In this document: in pieces, positions 46,206 to 56,271 of the stretch
How the letters are laid out: the number at the start of each line of letters is the position of its first letter
How positions within the stretch are numbered: position 1 is the stretch's first letter
Assembly: GCA_016706055.1 (NCBI GenBank)
Contig: JADJKL010000003.1
Location: 186,001 to 250,000, forward strand
Reading direction: 5' to 3'
Length of the DNA stretch: 64,000 bases
DNA from: Chitinophagaceae bacterium
Lineage (GTDB): Bacteria; Bacteroidota; Bacteroidia; Chitinophagales; Chitinophagaceae
Translations under genes and position numbers: made by a program
The notes under the pieces: model-generated
What the model saw: the letters and a program-made list of their open reading frames with translations, nothing else
Databases searched by the model: none
What the model was told of the DNA's origin: nothing

Positions 46206-46399
46206 TGTGAATGAGACTTCCCCTCCTTGGAGGGGCGAATTGAATGAATTATTTTGCTGTGAGAAATTGGGGTGAGTGATTAACCAAACTTTAGTGCTAC
46301 TATCATCGTCCCTTGCGTCGCACTCTTGTACTGAAGTAATTCTATTGAGCATTATGTAATGGCAAAACAAGTTTGCGTCTTTGCGAGAAAAAAACAAAA

Positions 46400-47419
46400 A
46401 TGACAAAACGAACTTATAAATTTTCAAACACATCAACAGATTTTTATCTGGCCAACGGTATTAGTCATCTGAAAAAGATAACTGATATTAAAGCCACGGT
46501 ATTAATTACTGATGAACATGTTTACAATGCCCATACCAAACGTTTCAAAGGTTGGGATACAATTGTATTAAAACCAGGTGAAGAATTTAAGATTCAGGAA
46601 ACTGTTGATGCAGTCGTTGAACAATTGATTGCAATGGAGGCCGATCGTAAAACAACTTTGGTTGGCGTTGGTGGCGGTGTAATCACCGACATTACAGGAT
46701 ATGTTGCTTCAGTATATATGAGAGGCCTGCGGTTTGGATTTATTCCAACTTCTGTATTAGCATTGGTAGATGCTTCAATCGGTGGTAAGAATGGAATTGA
46801 TGTCGGTGTATATAAAAACATGGTAGGAGTGATTCGTCAGCCAGCATTTATTTTACATGACATGGTTTTTCTCAACTCCTTGCCACAGGTAGAATGGGAA
46901 AACGGTTTTGCAGAAATTATCAAACATGCTTGCATAAAAGATGCGAAGATGTTTGCAGAGTTGGAGAAGAATTCTTTGAAAACGTACCGGGGGAAACAAA
47001 AATTGATTTGTGATCTCGTACAGAAAAATGCCTTATTAAAAACAAAAGTGGTACAGAAAGATGAATTTGAAAAAGGCGAAAGACGATTATTGAATTTCGG
47101 TCACACACTGGGCCATGCATTGGAAAATCAGTATGAACTTTCACACGGACAAGCCATTGCAATCGGCATGACGTATGCCTGTCATATTTCTGAACAGTTG
47201 TGTGGCTTCAAACAAACAGATAAAGTGATTAGTGTTTTAGAAAAATACAATCTCCCCACTTATGCAGCATTTGATAAACAAAAAGTTTTTGATGTGTTGA
47301 AGATGGATAAGAAAAGGGAAAAGAAGGAAATGAATTATGTGTTACTGGAAAAAATTGGTAAAGGAGTGGTGAAATCAATTTCATTGAAACAGTTAGAAAA
47401 AATTATTCAGGGTTTATAA
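46400..47419 (+). CDS. aroB: 3-dehydroquinate synthase
   Basis: Second shikimate-pathway enzyme, NAD- and metal-dependent. GVGGGVITDITGYVASVYMRG is the nucleotide-binding core. PTSVLALVDASIGGKNGID and the metal-binding residues in LNFGHTLGHALE are present. With the ATG at 46400 it has 339 residues, the usual length. The 194-bp gap before it contains a CCCCTCCTTGGAGGGG palindrome (46221-46236) but no gene. aroA starts directly after its stop (TAAATG). Confidence 0.95.
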   Translation: MTKRTYKFSNTSTDFYLANGISHLKKITDIKATVLITDEHVYNAHTKRFKGWDTIVLKPGEEFKIQETVDAVVEQLIAMEADRKTTLVGVGGGVITDITGYVASVYMRGLRFGFIPTSVLALVDASIGGKNGIDVGVYKNMVGVIRQPAFILHDMVFLNSLPQVEWENGFAEIIKHACIKDAKMFAELEKNSLKTYRGKQKLICDLVQKNALLKTKVVQKDEFEKGERRLLNFGHTLGHALENQYELSHGQAIAIGMTYACHISEQLCGFKQTDKVISVLEKYNLPTYAAFDKQKVFDVLKMDKKREKKEMNYVLLEKIGKGVVKSISLKQLEKIIQGL

Positions 47420-48713
47420 ATGAAAGTTACAATTCAACCATCGCAGTTAAATTGGTAGTTAGCACCTGCTTCCAAAGCTCTATGCAAAGAGCCTGTGCTG
47501 CTGCTTTATTGAATAAAGGAGAGACTCTATTTATAATCCCGGACATTCCAATGATGATAAAGCAGCATTGGATATTATTCAAAAATTGGGAGTAACGATT
47601 GAATTCAGAAGCGATGATTTATTGATCAATAGTGCAGGAGTAAATCTTGTTGCAAACGAAATTAATTGCGGTGAAAGCGGTTTAGGTATCAGAATGTTCA
47701 CACCGCTTGTTGCATTAAGCGAAAAGAAAATCATAATAAATGGAACAGGAAGTTTGTTGACAAGACCGATGGATTTCTTTGATCAGATATTGCCAAAACT
47801 GGGAGTAAAAGTGAAAACGAATGAAGGAAAATTACCAATAGAAATTCAAGGACCGTTGAAACCTACTAGTATCGAAGTAGATGGTTCTTTAAGTTCGCAG
47901 TTTTTGACCGGCTTGTTATTGGCTTATGCAGCCGCTGGTGCAAAAGATGTTTCAATAAAAGTAAAAGAGCTAAAAAGCAAACCATATATTGATTTGACTT
48001 TAGATGTAATGAAACAGTTTGGCTTTACAGTTCCTGAGAATAAAAATTATGAAGAATTTATTTTTAGTACAGAACCGGTTTTAGAATCAACTCATACCGC
48101 AGTTCATTACACAGTAGAAGGTGATTGGAGTGGCGGAGCATTTTTATTAGTCGCTGGCGCAATTGCCGGACCAATTACTGTTAGAGGATTGGATTTAACT
48201 TCGACACAAGCCGACAAAGCAATCGTTGATGCATTGATGGCAGCGAATGCTGGTATTGCAATTGAAGCAAAGGGAATAAAAATTCATCCTGCTTTCATGC
48301 AGGATTTTATTTTGATGCAACAGATTGTCTCGGATCTTTTTCCTCCATTAGTAGCATTAGCTGCTTATTGTAATGGCGAATCAACAATAAAAGGAGTAAG
48401 TCGTCTAGCTCATAAAGAAAGTAACAGAGCTATTACTTTGCAAGAAGAATTTGAAAAAATGGGAGTGAGAATTGATTTGAATGATGATACAATGACTGTG
48501 CATGGTGGTAATGCTGTAAAAGGAGCAATCGTTCATTCAAGGCATGATCATCGAATTGCCATGGCTTGTGCTGTAGCAGCATTAAAAGCCGATGGAGAAA
48601 CGGTTATTGAAGAAGCGGATGCGATTAAAAAATCTTATCCTGATTTTTATAATGATTTGGAAAAACTCGGAGCTGATGTATCTTTAAATAATAAGTTCAA
48701 GTTGTATGAATAG
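47420..48713 (+). CDS. aroA: 3-phosphoshikimate 1-carboxyvinyltransferase (EPSP synthase), frameshifted N-terminus
   Basis: Sixth shikimate step. From codon 50 on the frame is clean (CGESGLGIRMFTPLVAL, SSQFLTGLLLA, KSKPYIDLT, DWSGGAFLLVA, SDLFPPLVALAAYC, HKESNRA, SRHDHRIAMACAVAAL). The N-terminus is broken: a stop at 47453-47455 inside LNGTVSAPASK, a missing A before SSMQRACAAALLNKGE (near 47478), and a missing base near 47526-47530 before IYNPGHSNDDKAAL. Two net insertions restore 432 codons. Its stop overlaps the aroC start by 8 bp. Confidence 0.93.
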
Positions 48714-49698
48714 TTTCGGTCGCATATTTCGTATTTCAATTTTTGGTGAATCACATGGTGAATGTGTTGGGATAACTATTGATGGTTGTCCCGCAGGTTT
48801 GTCATTATCGCCAGAAGATATATTACCAGATTTGGAAAGAAGAAAAGGCGGCAAGCAAAAAGGTACAACACCAAGGCAAGAAGAAGACTTTCCGATTTTT
48901 AAAAGTGGTGTTTTCAATGGTAAGACAACCGGATTCCCAATTACTATTTTATTCGAGAATAAAAATACCCGCAGCGAAGATTATTCAAAGCAAAGAAGTA
49001 TTCCAAGGCCTGGTCATGCTGATTGGGTAGCTCATCAAAAGTTCGGCGGTAACGAAGATTATCGTGGTGGCGGACATTTTAGTGCAAGATTAACAGCAGG
49101 AATTGTAGCAGCAGGTGCTTTTGCAAAAATGCTGATGAAAGATGTTACTATAAAAGCTGAGGTAACAGAAGTTGGCGGAGAAGCCGATATTGAAAAAGGA
49201 TTACAAAAAGCAATTGATGCAAAAGATTCTGTTGGTGGCATTATTGAGTGTCGTGTCAATGGATTACCGGTTGGTTTGGGTGAACCATATTTTGATTCCA
49301 TTGAATCTGTTCTTGCACAAATAGTATTTGCTATACCTGCCGTTCGTGGCGTTGAATTCGGAACTGGTTTTGCCGCTGCAAAAATGTTTGGCAGTGAGCA
49401 TAATGATAGTATTCAGAATATGGATGGCAAAACAAAAACAAATCATGCCGGTGGAGTAGTTGGTGGAATCAGTAATGGAAATGAATTAGTTTTTCGCTTA
49501 GCAGTAAAACCAACCTCATCCACACCAAAAGAACAAAACAGTTTGAACTGGGATACAAAACAAACAGAAGATTTTTCTATTAAAGGCCGACATGATCTTT
49601 GTGTTGCCCTGAGAGCACCCGTTATAGTAGAAGCTGTAACGGCAATTGTGTTAGCAGACTTTATGTTATTAGAACAAAAAATTAAAAGAGTTTTATAA
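48706..49698 (+). CDS. aroC: Chorismate synthase
   Basis: Final step to chorismate, using reduced FMN. The N-terminal signature GESHGECVGITIDGCPAG (residues 10-27), RPGHADWVAHQKFG, GGGHFSARLTAGIVAAGAFA and the C-terminal KGRHDLCVALRAPVI are intact. It is 330 residues, slightly shorter than the E. coli protein (361) but normal for this phylum. Last gene of the attenuated operon that clearly belongs to the pathway. The DUF952 gene overlaps its stop (TAATG). Confidence 0.97.
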   Translation: MNSFGRIFRISIFGESHGECVGITIDGCPAGLSLSPEDILPDLERRKGGKQKGTTPRQEEDFPIFKSGVFNGKTTGFPITILFENKNTRSEDYSKQRSIPRPGHADWVAHQKFGGNEDYRGGGHFSARLTAGIVAAGAFAKMLMKDVTIKAEVTEVGGEADIEKGLQKAIDAKDSVGGIIECRVNGLPVGLGEPYFDSIESVLAQIVFAIPAVRGVEFGTGFAAAKMFGSEHNDSIQNMDGKTKTNHAGGVVGGISNGNELVFRLAVKPTSSTPKEQNSLNWDTKQTEDFSIKGRHDLCVALRAPVIVEAVTAIVLADFMLLEQKIKRVL

Positions 49699-49997
49699 TG
49701 CCTGTATTTTATCATGTAACTACTGCGGCTGATTGGGAAGCCGCCAAGCAAAAAGGAGAATATATTCATCCTTCATTGGAAGCAGAAGGGTTTATACATT
49801 GTTCGCAAGATCATCAGGTAGCTGGTGTATTGGAAAGATACTTTGCTGGTAAATCCGATTTGGTAAAACTGGTTATCGAATCAGATAAACTTACCAGTAA
49901 ATATGTATTTGATTGGTCAAAATCAACAGCAGATACTTTTCCGCATGTTTATGGTCCAATAAATATCGATGCGGTGGTTGATGTGGTTGCGTTATAA
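49698..49997 (+). CDS. DUF952 family protein
   Basis: A 99-residue cytoplasmic protein of the DUF952 family (VFYHVTTAADWEAAK, EGFIHCSQDHQV, FPHVYGPIN). The fold is related to ADP-ribosyltransferase-like proteins, but the family has no defined reaction. It starts within the aroC stop codon and is likely the last cistron of the aromatic operon by read-through. Its 3' end overlaps the convergent peptidase gene by 6 bp. No terminator is evident between the two. Confidence 0.87.
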   Translation: MPVFYHVTTAADWEAAKQKGEYIHPSLEAEGFIHCSQDHQVAGVLERYFAGKSDLVKLVIESDKLTSKYVFDWSKSTADTFPHVYGPINIDAVVDVVAL

Positions 49998-50497
49998 TTC
50001 TTTCATCAGTTTCTTAAATTCAATATCCAATATTTCAAACTTTGCTGCATCAGGCCAGCTATAATGCCACCATTCTTTTTCATAAGCCCTAAAACCATAT
50101 TTCTCCATCGTCGATTTTAAAAGCGTTCTATTTTTCAAAAGATCTTCGGGCAGTTTGGTAAAATTATGATGAGCAGTATCTGAAAAATTATCAAACCCTG
50201 TTCCCATATTCAGTTCATTGTTATTTGATAAATTAATAATCGTTAAGTCAACTGCAACGCCTCGGTTATGTCCGCTGCCATTTCTCGGATGAGCAACATA
50301 GTCTTCATCTTTTACCAATTCCCAAAACTTTACCGTAACAGCATAAGGTCTGTATGCATCAAAAATTTTAATCCGAGTCCTTTTGTAGGTCGTTTATAGG
50401 AATCTTGCTGTGCAACTGTTTCAGTGCCAACAGATGTCAACAGGGTCAGAATTAATATCCACCGGAAGCGAAAAAAAATATTTATATTGTTATGCAT
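49992..50497 (-). CDS. D-alanyl-D-alanine dipeptidase (VanX/M15D-like), internally truncated and frameshifted
   Basis: Zinc dipeptidase family M15D. The C-terminal catalytic part is complete: IFDAYRPYAVTVKFWE, SGHNRGVAVDLTI (His and Asp zinc ligands) and EKEWWHYSW (catalytic Glu and third ligand). The start at 50497 gives a signal-like N-terminus (FRWILILTLLTSVGTETVAQ), then QQDSYKRPTKGLGLK joins straight to IFDAYRP. The usual 60-80 residues between (the LDIRYATTNNF region) are missing, and one A is also missing at about 50370. Either the consensus lost a block or the gene is a remnant. Confidence 0.75.
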
Positions 50498-50555
50498 ATT
50501 GGTAGGTAAACTTACTATAAAACTACGATAAGCAACAAGCCACTACACTGAATTT

Positions 50556-52250
50556 ATGGACACCCAAAAACTAATCTACCCTTTCGTTGCAGGCTTCTTT
50601 GTATGCCTCATATTTTTTGCTTCATGTAAAAGCAAACAAGAAAAGAGTGAACATTTTGCAAGCACTCCACAGGAACTAAATCAAAAAGCAAAAGAATTAA
50701 TCAGCAATACTTTTCAGCATAATTCATTGCCCTCTTTTTTGGCTGATGATTCCTCCTTTGTTTTTTCACAAAAAGAATTTGTGGCATTTCTCTATGCCGG
50801 AAAAGAATATTCAACCAATTGGTGTAGTAAAGAAAGTTGGTCAGCAAGTGGCGACTCTTTATATCATTTTATTGAGAATGCCCAATTGTATGGTCTGTTT
50901 CCTGAAGATTACCACGCAGATGCGATAAGAGTAATCAGAAATAAGTTTATTGCTGATAGTTTGGGAAAATCGGACAGAAAAGATGCGGCTCTATGGGCGA
51001 AAGCAGATATAATACTGACAGATGCTTTTGTACAAATTGTAAAAGATATAAAAATTGGAAGGCTTCCAGATGATAGTATATCGCTAAGAAAAGATTCTGT
51101 GTTGTCCAACGAGTTTTATCAACAGCAGTTAAATGCGGTTTCTTCAAAGGGACTAATTTCTGTAATCGAATCATTGGAGCCAACGCAACCAGAATATGCG
51201 TTATTAAAATCAGGCATTAAAAAATTTCTTGATAGTTCAGACTATAGAAAGTTCACAGTTATTCCATATCCTGAAAAGAATCAGCAGAAATTTAAACAGG
51301 CATTGCAAAAACGATTGTACGAAGGCCGTTTTATAAGTTTTGATAGCACTACAGCAGATTCAACACAAATGGCAGATGCTGTAAAACTGTTTCAAAAGAA
51401 AAAAGGCATTGCGGTAGATGGAGTAGCAGGCGAGGGAACGGTAAGAATGCTGAACGTAAGTGATAGAGAAAAATTTATTCGTATTGCCATCAGCATGGAT
51501 AAATACAAGCTGCTCCCAGAAAAAATGCCGGCAAAATATATTTGGGTGAATACATCCGCTAATTATTTGCAGGTAATGAACGGGGATAAGGTTGATCTGT
51601 CTTCAAAAGTAATTTGTGGTAAAGCCAAAACAAGAACTCCATTATTAAACAGTGCAGTTTCAGTTATCATTACTTATCCACAATGGGTGCCGCCGCCAAG
51701 TATTGTTGGTAAAGAAATATTACCAGCAGTCAAGAAGAATCCCGGTTATCTGGCTCGTAAAGGATTTAGTTTGATTGATTCAAAAGGAAACGAGGTCGAC
51801 CCTTATTCGGTGGATTGGTCAAAGTATTCAAAAGGTATTCCATACAGAATAGTACAGGGTAGTGGTGATGCAAATTCTTTAGGTATAATGAAGTTCCATT
51901 TTGATAATAAATATTCTGTTTACTTGCATGATACAAATCAGCGGTATCTATTTGCCAATGCAATGCGGTCGTTGAGCCATGGTTGTGTTCGGGTGCAGGA
52001 ATGGCAGCAGTTGGCTTTTTATTTATTTCGAAATGACAGTAGTTTGAATACAGGGAATAATTACACAAGAATAGACTCTGTTAAAGCATGGCTTGCCAGA
52101 AAGCAAAAGCGAAACATTTCGATTAAGAACAAAATGCCTTTATTTATCCGGAATGTTACTTGCGAGGGCAGAAATGGTAACATTCTGTTTTATGATGATA
52201 TTTATGGAGAAGATAAAATGATTCGGCAGAAATATTTTGCTACTAAATGA
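50556..52250 (+). CDS. L,D-transpeptidase of the YcbB (LdtD) type, lipoprotein
   Basis: A 564-residue enzyme that makes 3-3 peptidoglycan cross-links. N-terminal lipobox FFASC (Cys24). A helical scaffold domain is at about 40-240. The peptidoglycan-binding segment is AVKLFQKKKGIAVDGVAGEG. The YkuD catalytic domain has YLHDTNQRYLFANAMRSLSH followed by HGCVRV with the nucleophilic Cys near residue 476. It is anchored in the envelope facing the periplasm. Divergent from the VanX-like peptidase, another peptide-stem enzyme. Frame intact. Confidence 0.93.
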   Translation: MDTQKLIYPFVAGFFVCLIFFASCKSKQEKSEHFASTPQELNQKAKELISNTFQHNSLPSFLADDSSFVFSQKEFVAFLYAGKEYSTNWCSKESWSASGDSLYHFIENAQLYGLFPEDYHADAIRVIRNKFIADSLGKSDRKDAALWAKADIILTDAFVQIVKDIKIGRLPDDSISLRKDSVLSNEFYQQQLNAVSSKGLISVIESLEPTQPEYALLKSGIKKFLDSSDYRKFTVIPYPEKNQQKFKQALQKRLYEGRFISFDSTTADSTQMADAVKLFQKKKGIAVDGVAGEGTVRMLNVSDREKFIRIAISMDKYKLLPEKMPAKYIWVNTSANYLQVMNGDKVDLSSKVICGKAKTRTPLLNSAVSVIITYPQWVPPPSIVGKEILPAVKKNPGYLARKGFSLIDSKGNEVDPYSVDWSKYSKGIPYRIVQGSGDANSLGIMKFHFDNKYSVYLHDTNQRYLFANAMRSLSHGCVRVQEWQQLAFYLFRNDSSLNTGNNYTRIDSVKAWLARKQKRNISIKNKMPLFIRNVTCEGRNGNILFYDDIYGEDKMIRQKYFATK

Positions 52251-52405
52251 GCCAGATATTTTCATAACAAACAAAAAAGTGATGAATTGCCGCAATTAGG
52301 AAAAATACCAGCACTAACCCCAGCTGATTATTAATAAATAATTTATTTCCACATGTTGAACATTGCTGTTATTTTTGTCCAGTTTTAAAACCAAACGATC
52401 TCTTT

Positions 52406-53746
52406 ATGAAGAAGATATTATTATTGTTATTTGCTCTGTACCTTTTAGTGCCATCCGGTTTCGGTCAGGATGATGAAATTATGCCAAAATCATTGGGAAT
52501 AAGCTTTTTTCTGAATGACTTTACAACTGCTTCCCGTATTCGTACTACCTCTTTATCCTCAGTCTTGTCAAATAAGTCTGTCGCTAAATTCAACGAAATG
52601 ACCCCTGGTTTGGCAGTCAATTATTACAAAGGCATTAAAAGGCATTTGGATCTTGCTGTTTCTTTGGGTGGTTCTTTTATTAAATATCCAATGCCAAATA
52701 AATCCTTTTCAAGCAATAATTTTCTATTAGAAGCAAATGCTTCTGTTAATTTTAAACTAACCTCAGAAAAATATTGGTTTCAGCCCTATTTAACTGCAGG
52801 AATTGGTGGACATAAATACCTTGGCTACTATGGTGCATTTATGCCACTTGGCGTAGGACTCAAGATAAATTTGTTTGATGAGGCTTACCTTATAGCTAAT
52901 TCTACTTATAGAGTTCCAATTACCACTGAAACTGCTAATTATCATTTTCAGCATAGTATAGGTGTTTTAGGCAGATTAACTAAAAAGAAGGAACCTGTTG
53001 TCATCCCCCCACCACCGCCTCCTCCTCCGTCTGATAGAGATGGCGATGGTATAATTGATTCCGAAGATAAATGCCCAGATGTAAAGGGGTTGGCTAAATA
53101 CCAAGGCTGTCCTATCCCAGATCCCGATAAAGACGGTATAAATGATGAGGAAGATAAATGTCCAACTGTTGCCGGTTTAGCTCGTTACCAGGGCTGTCCA
53201 ATACCAGATACCGATAAAGACGGTATCAATGATGAGGAAGATAAATGTCCAACTGTTGCCGGTTTAGCTCGTTACCAGGGCTGTCCAATACCAGATACAG
53301 ATGGTGATGGTATCAATGATGAAGAAGACAGATGTCCGAAATTGAAAGGAACTGTAGCTAATCAGGGTTGCCCTGAAATAAAGGCAGAAGATAAAACGAA
53401 AGTTGAAGTGGCTGCTAAAAATATTTTGTTTGTAACTGGGAAATCAACGCTACAATCTAAATCATTTAAAGGATTGAATGATGTTGTTGCTATTATGCAA
53501 GCAAATCCGGACATGTTATTGGCTATTGACGGGCATACAGACTCTGACGGAAGCGAAGAATTGAATCAGAAATTAAGTGATAACCGTGCAGCTTCTGTAA
53601 AAGCATATCTTGTTAGTAAAGGTATTGATGAGACTAGAATTACTTCTACAGGCCACGGAGAGTTAGAGCCAATTGCAACTAATAAAACGGCTGCAGGTAA
53701 GCAACAAAACCGCCGTTCTGAATTAACATTGAGCTATTTTAAATAA
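52406..53746 (+). CDS. OmpA-family protein with thrombospondin type 3 repeats
   Basis: A 446-residue outer-membrane protein. Signal peptide MKKILLLLFALYLLVPSGFG; an N-terminal eight-strand-like barrel (about 25-195); a linker with eight Pro in a row; Ca-binding TSP3 repeats (DRDGDGIIDSEDKCPD, DKDGINDEEDKCPT twice, DGDGINDEEDRCPK); and the peptidoglycan-binding OmpA_C domain (about 335-445, IDGHTDSDGSEELN, LSDNRAASVKAYL, NRRSEL). Two 87-bp units at 53108-53281 are nearly identical. It anchors the outer membrane to the wall. A terminator follows. Confidence 0.93.
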   Translation: MKKILLLLFALYLLVPSGFGQDDEIMPKSLGISFFLNDFTTASRIRTTSLSSVLSNKSVAKFNEMTPGLAVNYYKGIKRHLDLAVSLGGSFIKYPMPNKSFSSNNFLLEANASVNFKLTSEKYWFQPYLTAGIGGHKYLGYYGAFMPLGVGLKINLFDEAYLIANSTYRVPITTETANYHFQHSIGVLGRLTKKKEPVVIPPPPPPPPSDRDGDGIIDSEDKCPDVKGLAKYQGCPIPDPDKDGINDEEDKCPTVAGLARYQGCPIPDTDKDGINDEEDKCPTVAGLARYQGCPIPDTDGDGINDEEDRCPKLKGTVANQGCPEIKAEDKTKVEVAAKNILFVTGKSTLQSKSFKGLNDVVAIMQANPDMLLAIDGHTDSDGSEELNQKLSDNRAASVKAYLVSKGIDETRITSTGHGELEPIATNKTAAGKQQNRRSELTLSYFK

Positions 53747-53771
53747 TTATAAGGAAGTATTTAAAGTTGAA

Positions 53772-53799
53772 AATGTCCCGGTTAATCCGGGACATTTTT
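53772..53799 (+). terminator. Intrinsic terminator after OmpA gene
   Basis: ATGTCCCGG and CCGGGACAT form a stem around a short TTAAT loop and are followed by TTTTTTT. Confidence 0.9.
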
Positions 53800-53878
53800 T
53801 TGCTGGTGCCACAATCCGTTATTTTATCCACATAGAATGTTTCAATTTCAATAGTCTAAAATAGTCGATGTTTTCCCC

Positions 53879-53886
53879 TACCTTTG
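53879..53886 (+). promoter_or_regulatory. -7 element TACCTTTG of fusA
   Basis: TACCTTTG followed by CGCC, 62 bp upstream of the fusA ATG. No clear -33 TTTG at the usual distance. Confidence 0.5.
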
Positions 53887-53948
53887 CGCCTCGAAAACCG
53901 AGAAGGTTTATTATTAATTTGATTTAAACAACTGAAAATAAAGCAGTC

Positions 53949-56093
53949 ATGGCAGACTTAAAATTTCAAAGAAACTTTGGTATTGCGGCACATATCGATG
54001 CCGGTAAAACAACTACAACAGAACGTATCCTACGCTATACCGGAATGATCCACCGTATCGGTGAGGTGCATGATGGAGCGGCCACTACCGACTGGATGGA
54101 GCAGGAAAAAGAAAGAGGTATAACAATTACCTCTGCTGCTGTAAGTTGTCAATGGAATTTTCCTACAGATAAAGGAACAGCGACTGCAGATACAAAACCA
54201 TACAACTTTAATATTATCGATACTCCAGGCCACGTTGACTTTACAGTGGAAGTAGAACGTTCAATGAGAGTATTGGATGGTCTTATTGCATTGTTCTCAG
54301 CTGTTGATGGAGTGGAGCCGCAGTCTGAAACTGTTTGGCGCCAGGCAAACCGTTATGGTGTTCCCCGTATCGGGTTTGTAAATAAAATGGACCGTGCCGG
54401 TGCTGATTTCCTGATGGTGGTTAAGCAGGTTAAAGATATGTTGGGATCTAAAGCAGTTCCTCTTCAGTTACCTATTGGTGCTGAAGATGATTTCATAGGT
54501 GTTGTTGACCTGATCAAAATGAAAGGTATCATCTGGCATATGGAAACAGAAGGAATGACTTTTGATGAGATTGAGATTCCTGCAGACATGCTTGAAGAGT
54601 CAAAACTGTGGAGAGCAAATCTGGTAGAAGCCGTAGCAGAATATGATGACCAGTTAATGGAAAAATTCTTCGATAATCCGGATTCTATTACAGAAGATGA
54701 AATACATGAAGCAGTTCGTAAAGCAACTGTTGATTTGAGCATCGTTCCAATGATGTGTGGCTCTTCATTTAAAAATAAAGGTGTACAAACAGCATTAGAT
54801 GGAGTTTGTCGTTACCTTCCTTCACCATTAGATATTCCTGATACCGTTGGTTTAGATCCTGAAACTGGAGAACAGATTTCCCGTAAGCCGGATCCTAAGG
54901 CACCTTTTGCTGCCTTGGCTTTTAAAATCATGACAGATCCGTTTGTTGGTCGTCTTGCATTCTTCCGTTGCTATTCTGGTCACTTGGATGCAGGTTCTTA
55001 TGTATTAAATGTAAGAAGTGGTAAGAAGGAAAGAATCAGCCGGATCATGAAGATGTTTGCTAACAAGCAAAACCCAATTGATTTTATTGAAGCTGGTGAT
55101 ATTGGCGCAGCAGTAGGATTTAAAGAGATTAAAACAGGTGATACATTGTGTGATGAGAATCATCCAATCACTTTGGAAAATATGTTTATCCCTGAACCGG
55201 TTATCGCAGTTGCTATTGAGCCAAAAACGCAGGTAGACGTTGATAAAATGGGTATGGCGATTTCCAAATTAGTTGAGGAAGATCCAACGCTTCGTGTAAA
55301 TACTGACGAAGAAACAGGACAAACAATCCTTCGTGGAATGGGTGAACTTCACTTGGAGATTATTATCGATCGTATGCGTCGTGAGTTTAAAGTAGAAGTA
55401 AACCAAGGTGCTCCACAGGTAGCTTATAAAGAAGCATTCCAGGCAACAGTTACTCACCGTGAGACATTAAAGAAACAAACGGGTGGCCGTGGTAAATTTG
55501 CCGATATACAATTTGATTTAGGGCCTGTTGACGCAGAATGGAAAGCAGAAAATCCTGATAAGCATTATCAGTTTGTAAACGGTCTTTTTGGTGGATCAAT
55601 TCCTAAGGAATTTGTTCCAGCTATCACTAAAGGATTTGAGCAATCAATGACTACTGGTGTGTTAGCTAGCTATCCGGTTGATAATATGAAGATCCGTGTG
55701 TTTGACGGTAGTTTCCATGCTGTTGACTCTGATGCAATGTCTTTTGAATTGTGTGCTAAACAAGGTTTCCGTGAAGCTGCAAGAAAAGCGAAACCTGTTT
55801 TATTGGAGCCGATTATGAAAGTAGAAGTAATTACTCCTGCATTATATATGGGTGATGTAACGGGTGACCTTAACCGTCGTCGTGGTATGTTGGAAGGAAT
55901 GGATACAAGAGCTGGAGCTGAAGTTATCAAAGCGAAAGTTCCATTGAGCGAAATGTTTGGTTATGTAACCCAACTTCGTTCATTGAGTTCTGGCCGTGCA
56001 TCTTCTACTATGGAATTTTCACACTATAACCCTGCACCAACCAATATTGCAGAGGAAGTGATAGCAAAAATTAAAGGCAAAGTGTCGGCTTAA
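53949..56093 (+). CDS. fusA: Elongation factor G
   Basis: Translocase GTPase of translation, 714 residues. G1 AHIDAGKTT, switch region RGITITSAA, DTPGHVDFT, NKMDRAGADF. Domains II to V follow in normal order (GMGELHLEIIIDRMRREF, GKFADIQFDLGP, PIMKVEVITPALYMGDVTGD). The frame is complete. It lies apart from rpsL and rpsG, which are not in the window, and ends at its own terminator, so it is not part of a str operon here but stands 400 bp ahead of the S10 operon. Confidence 0.97.
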   Translation: MADLKFQRNFGIAAHIDAGKTTTTERILRYTGMIHRIGEVHDGAATTDWMEQEKERGITITSAAVSCQWNFPTDKGTATADTKPYNFNIIDTPGHVDFTVEVERSMRVLDGLIALFSAVDGVEPQSETVWRQANRYGVPRIGFVNKMDRAGADFLMVVKQVKDMLGSKAVPLQLPIGAEDDFIGVVDLIKMKGIIWHMETEGMTFDEIEIPADMLEESKLWRANLVEAVAEYDDQLMEKFFDNPDSITEDEIHEAVRKATVDLSIVPMMCGSSFKNKGVQTALDGVCRYLPSPLDIPDTVGLDPETGEQISRKPDPKAPFAALAFKIMTDPFVGRLAFFRCYSGHLDAGSYVLNVRSGKKERISRIMKMFANKQNPIDFIEAGDIGAAVGFKEIKTGDTLCDENHPITLENMFIPEPVIAVAIEPKTQVDVDKMGMAISKLVEEDPTLRVNTDEETGQTILRGMGELHLEIIIDRMRREFKVEVNQGAPQVAYKEAFQATVTHRETLKKQTGGRGKFADIQFDLGPVDAEWKAENPDKHYQFVNGLFGGSIPKEFVPAITKGFEQSMTTGVLASYPVDNMKIRVFDGSFHAVDSDAMSFELCAKQGFREAARKAKPVLLEPIMKVEVITPALYMGDVTGDLNRRRGMLEGMDTRAGAEVIKAKVPLSEMFGYVTQLRSLSSGRASSTMEFSHYNPAPTNIAEEVIAKIKGKVSA

Positions 56094-56116
56094 GATATTC
56101 ACAACTTATTTATACA

Positions 56117-56147
56117 ATCCCATGGCTTTTGTCATGGGATTTTTTTA
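56117..56147 (+). terminator. Intrinsic terminator after fusA
   Basis: ATCCCATG and CATGGGAT pair around GCTTTTGT and run into TTTTTTT. Confidence 0.9.
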
Positions 56148-56271
56148 TTACTTAATTGAAATCAACTGTTTCTCTCTCTTATGGCATTGTGTTTGTGAAT
56201 AAAGCGAAAGGCTCCAACTCGTTTTTAGGAATCCTTAGTAGCTATTTAGCTGGTATGAAAAACAAAAAATT

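Noticed and set aside
46221..46236. CCCCTCCTTGGAGGGG as a terminator before aroB
   Set aside because: There is no T-tract after it and aroB is part of the same gene set; it looks like a common dispersed palindrome.
721..50497. Programmed ribosomal frameshifting as the cause of the many split frames
   Set aside because: The breaks are in unrelated housekeeping genes, go in both directions, lack shared slippery sites or downstream structures, and sit in ordinary homopolymers.
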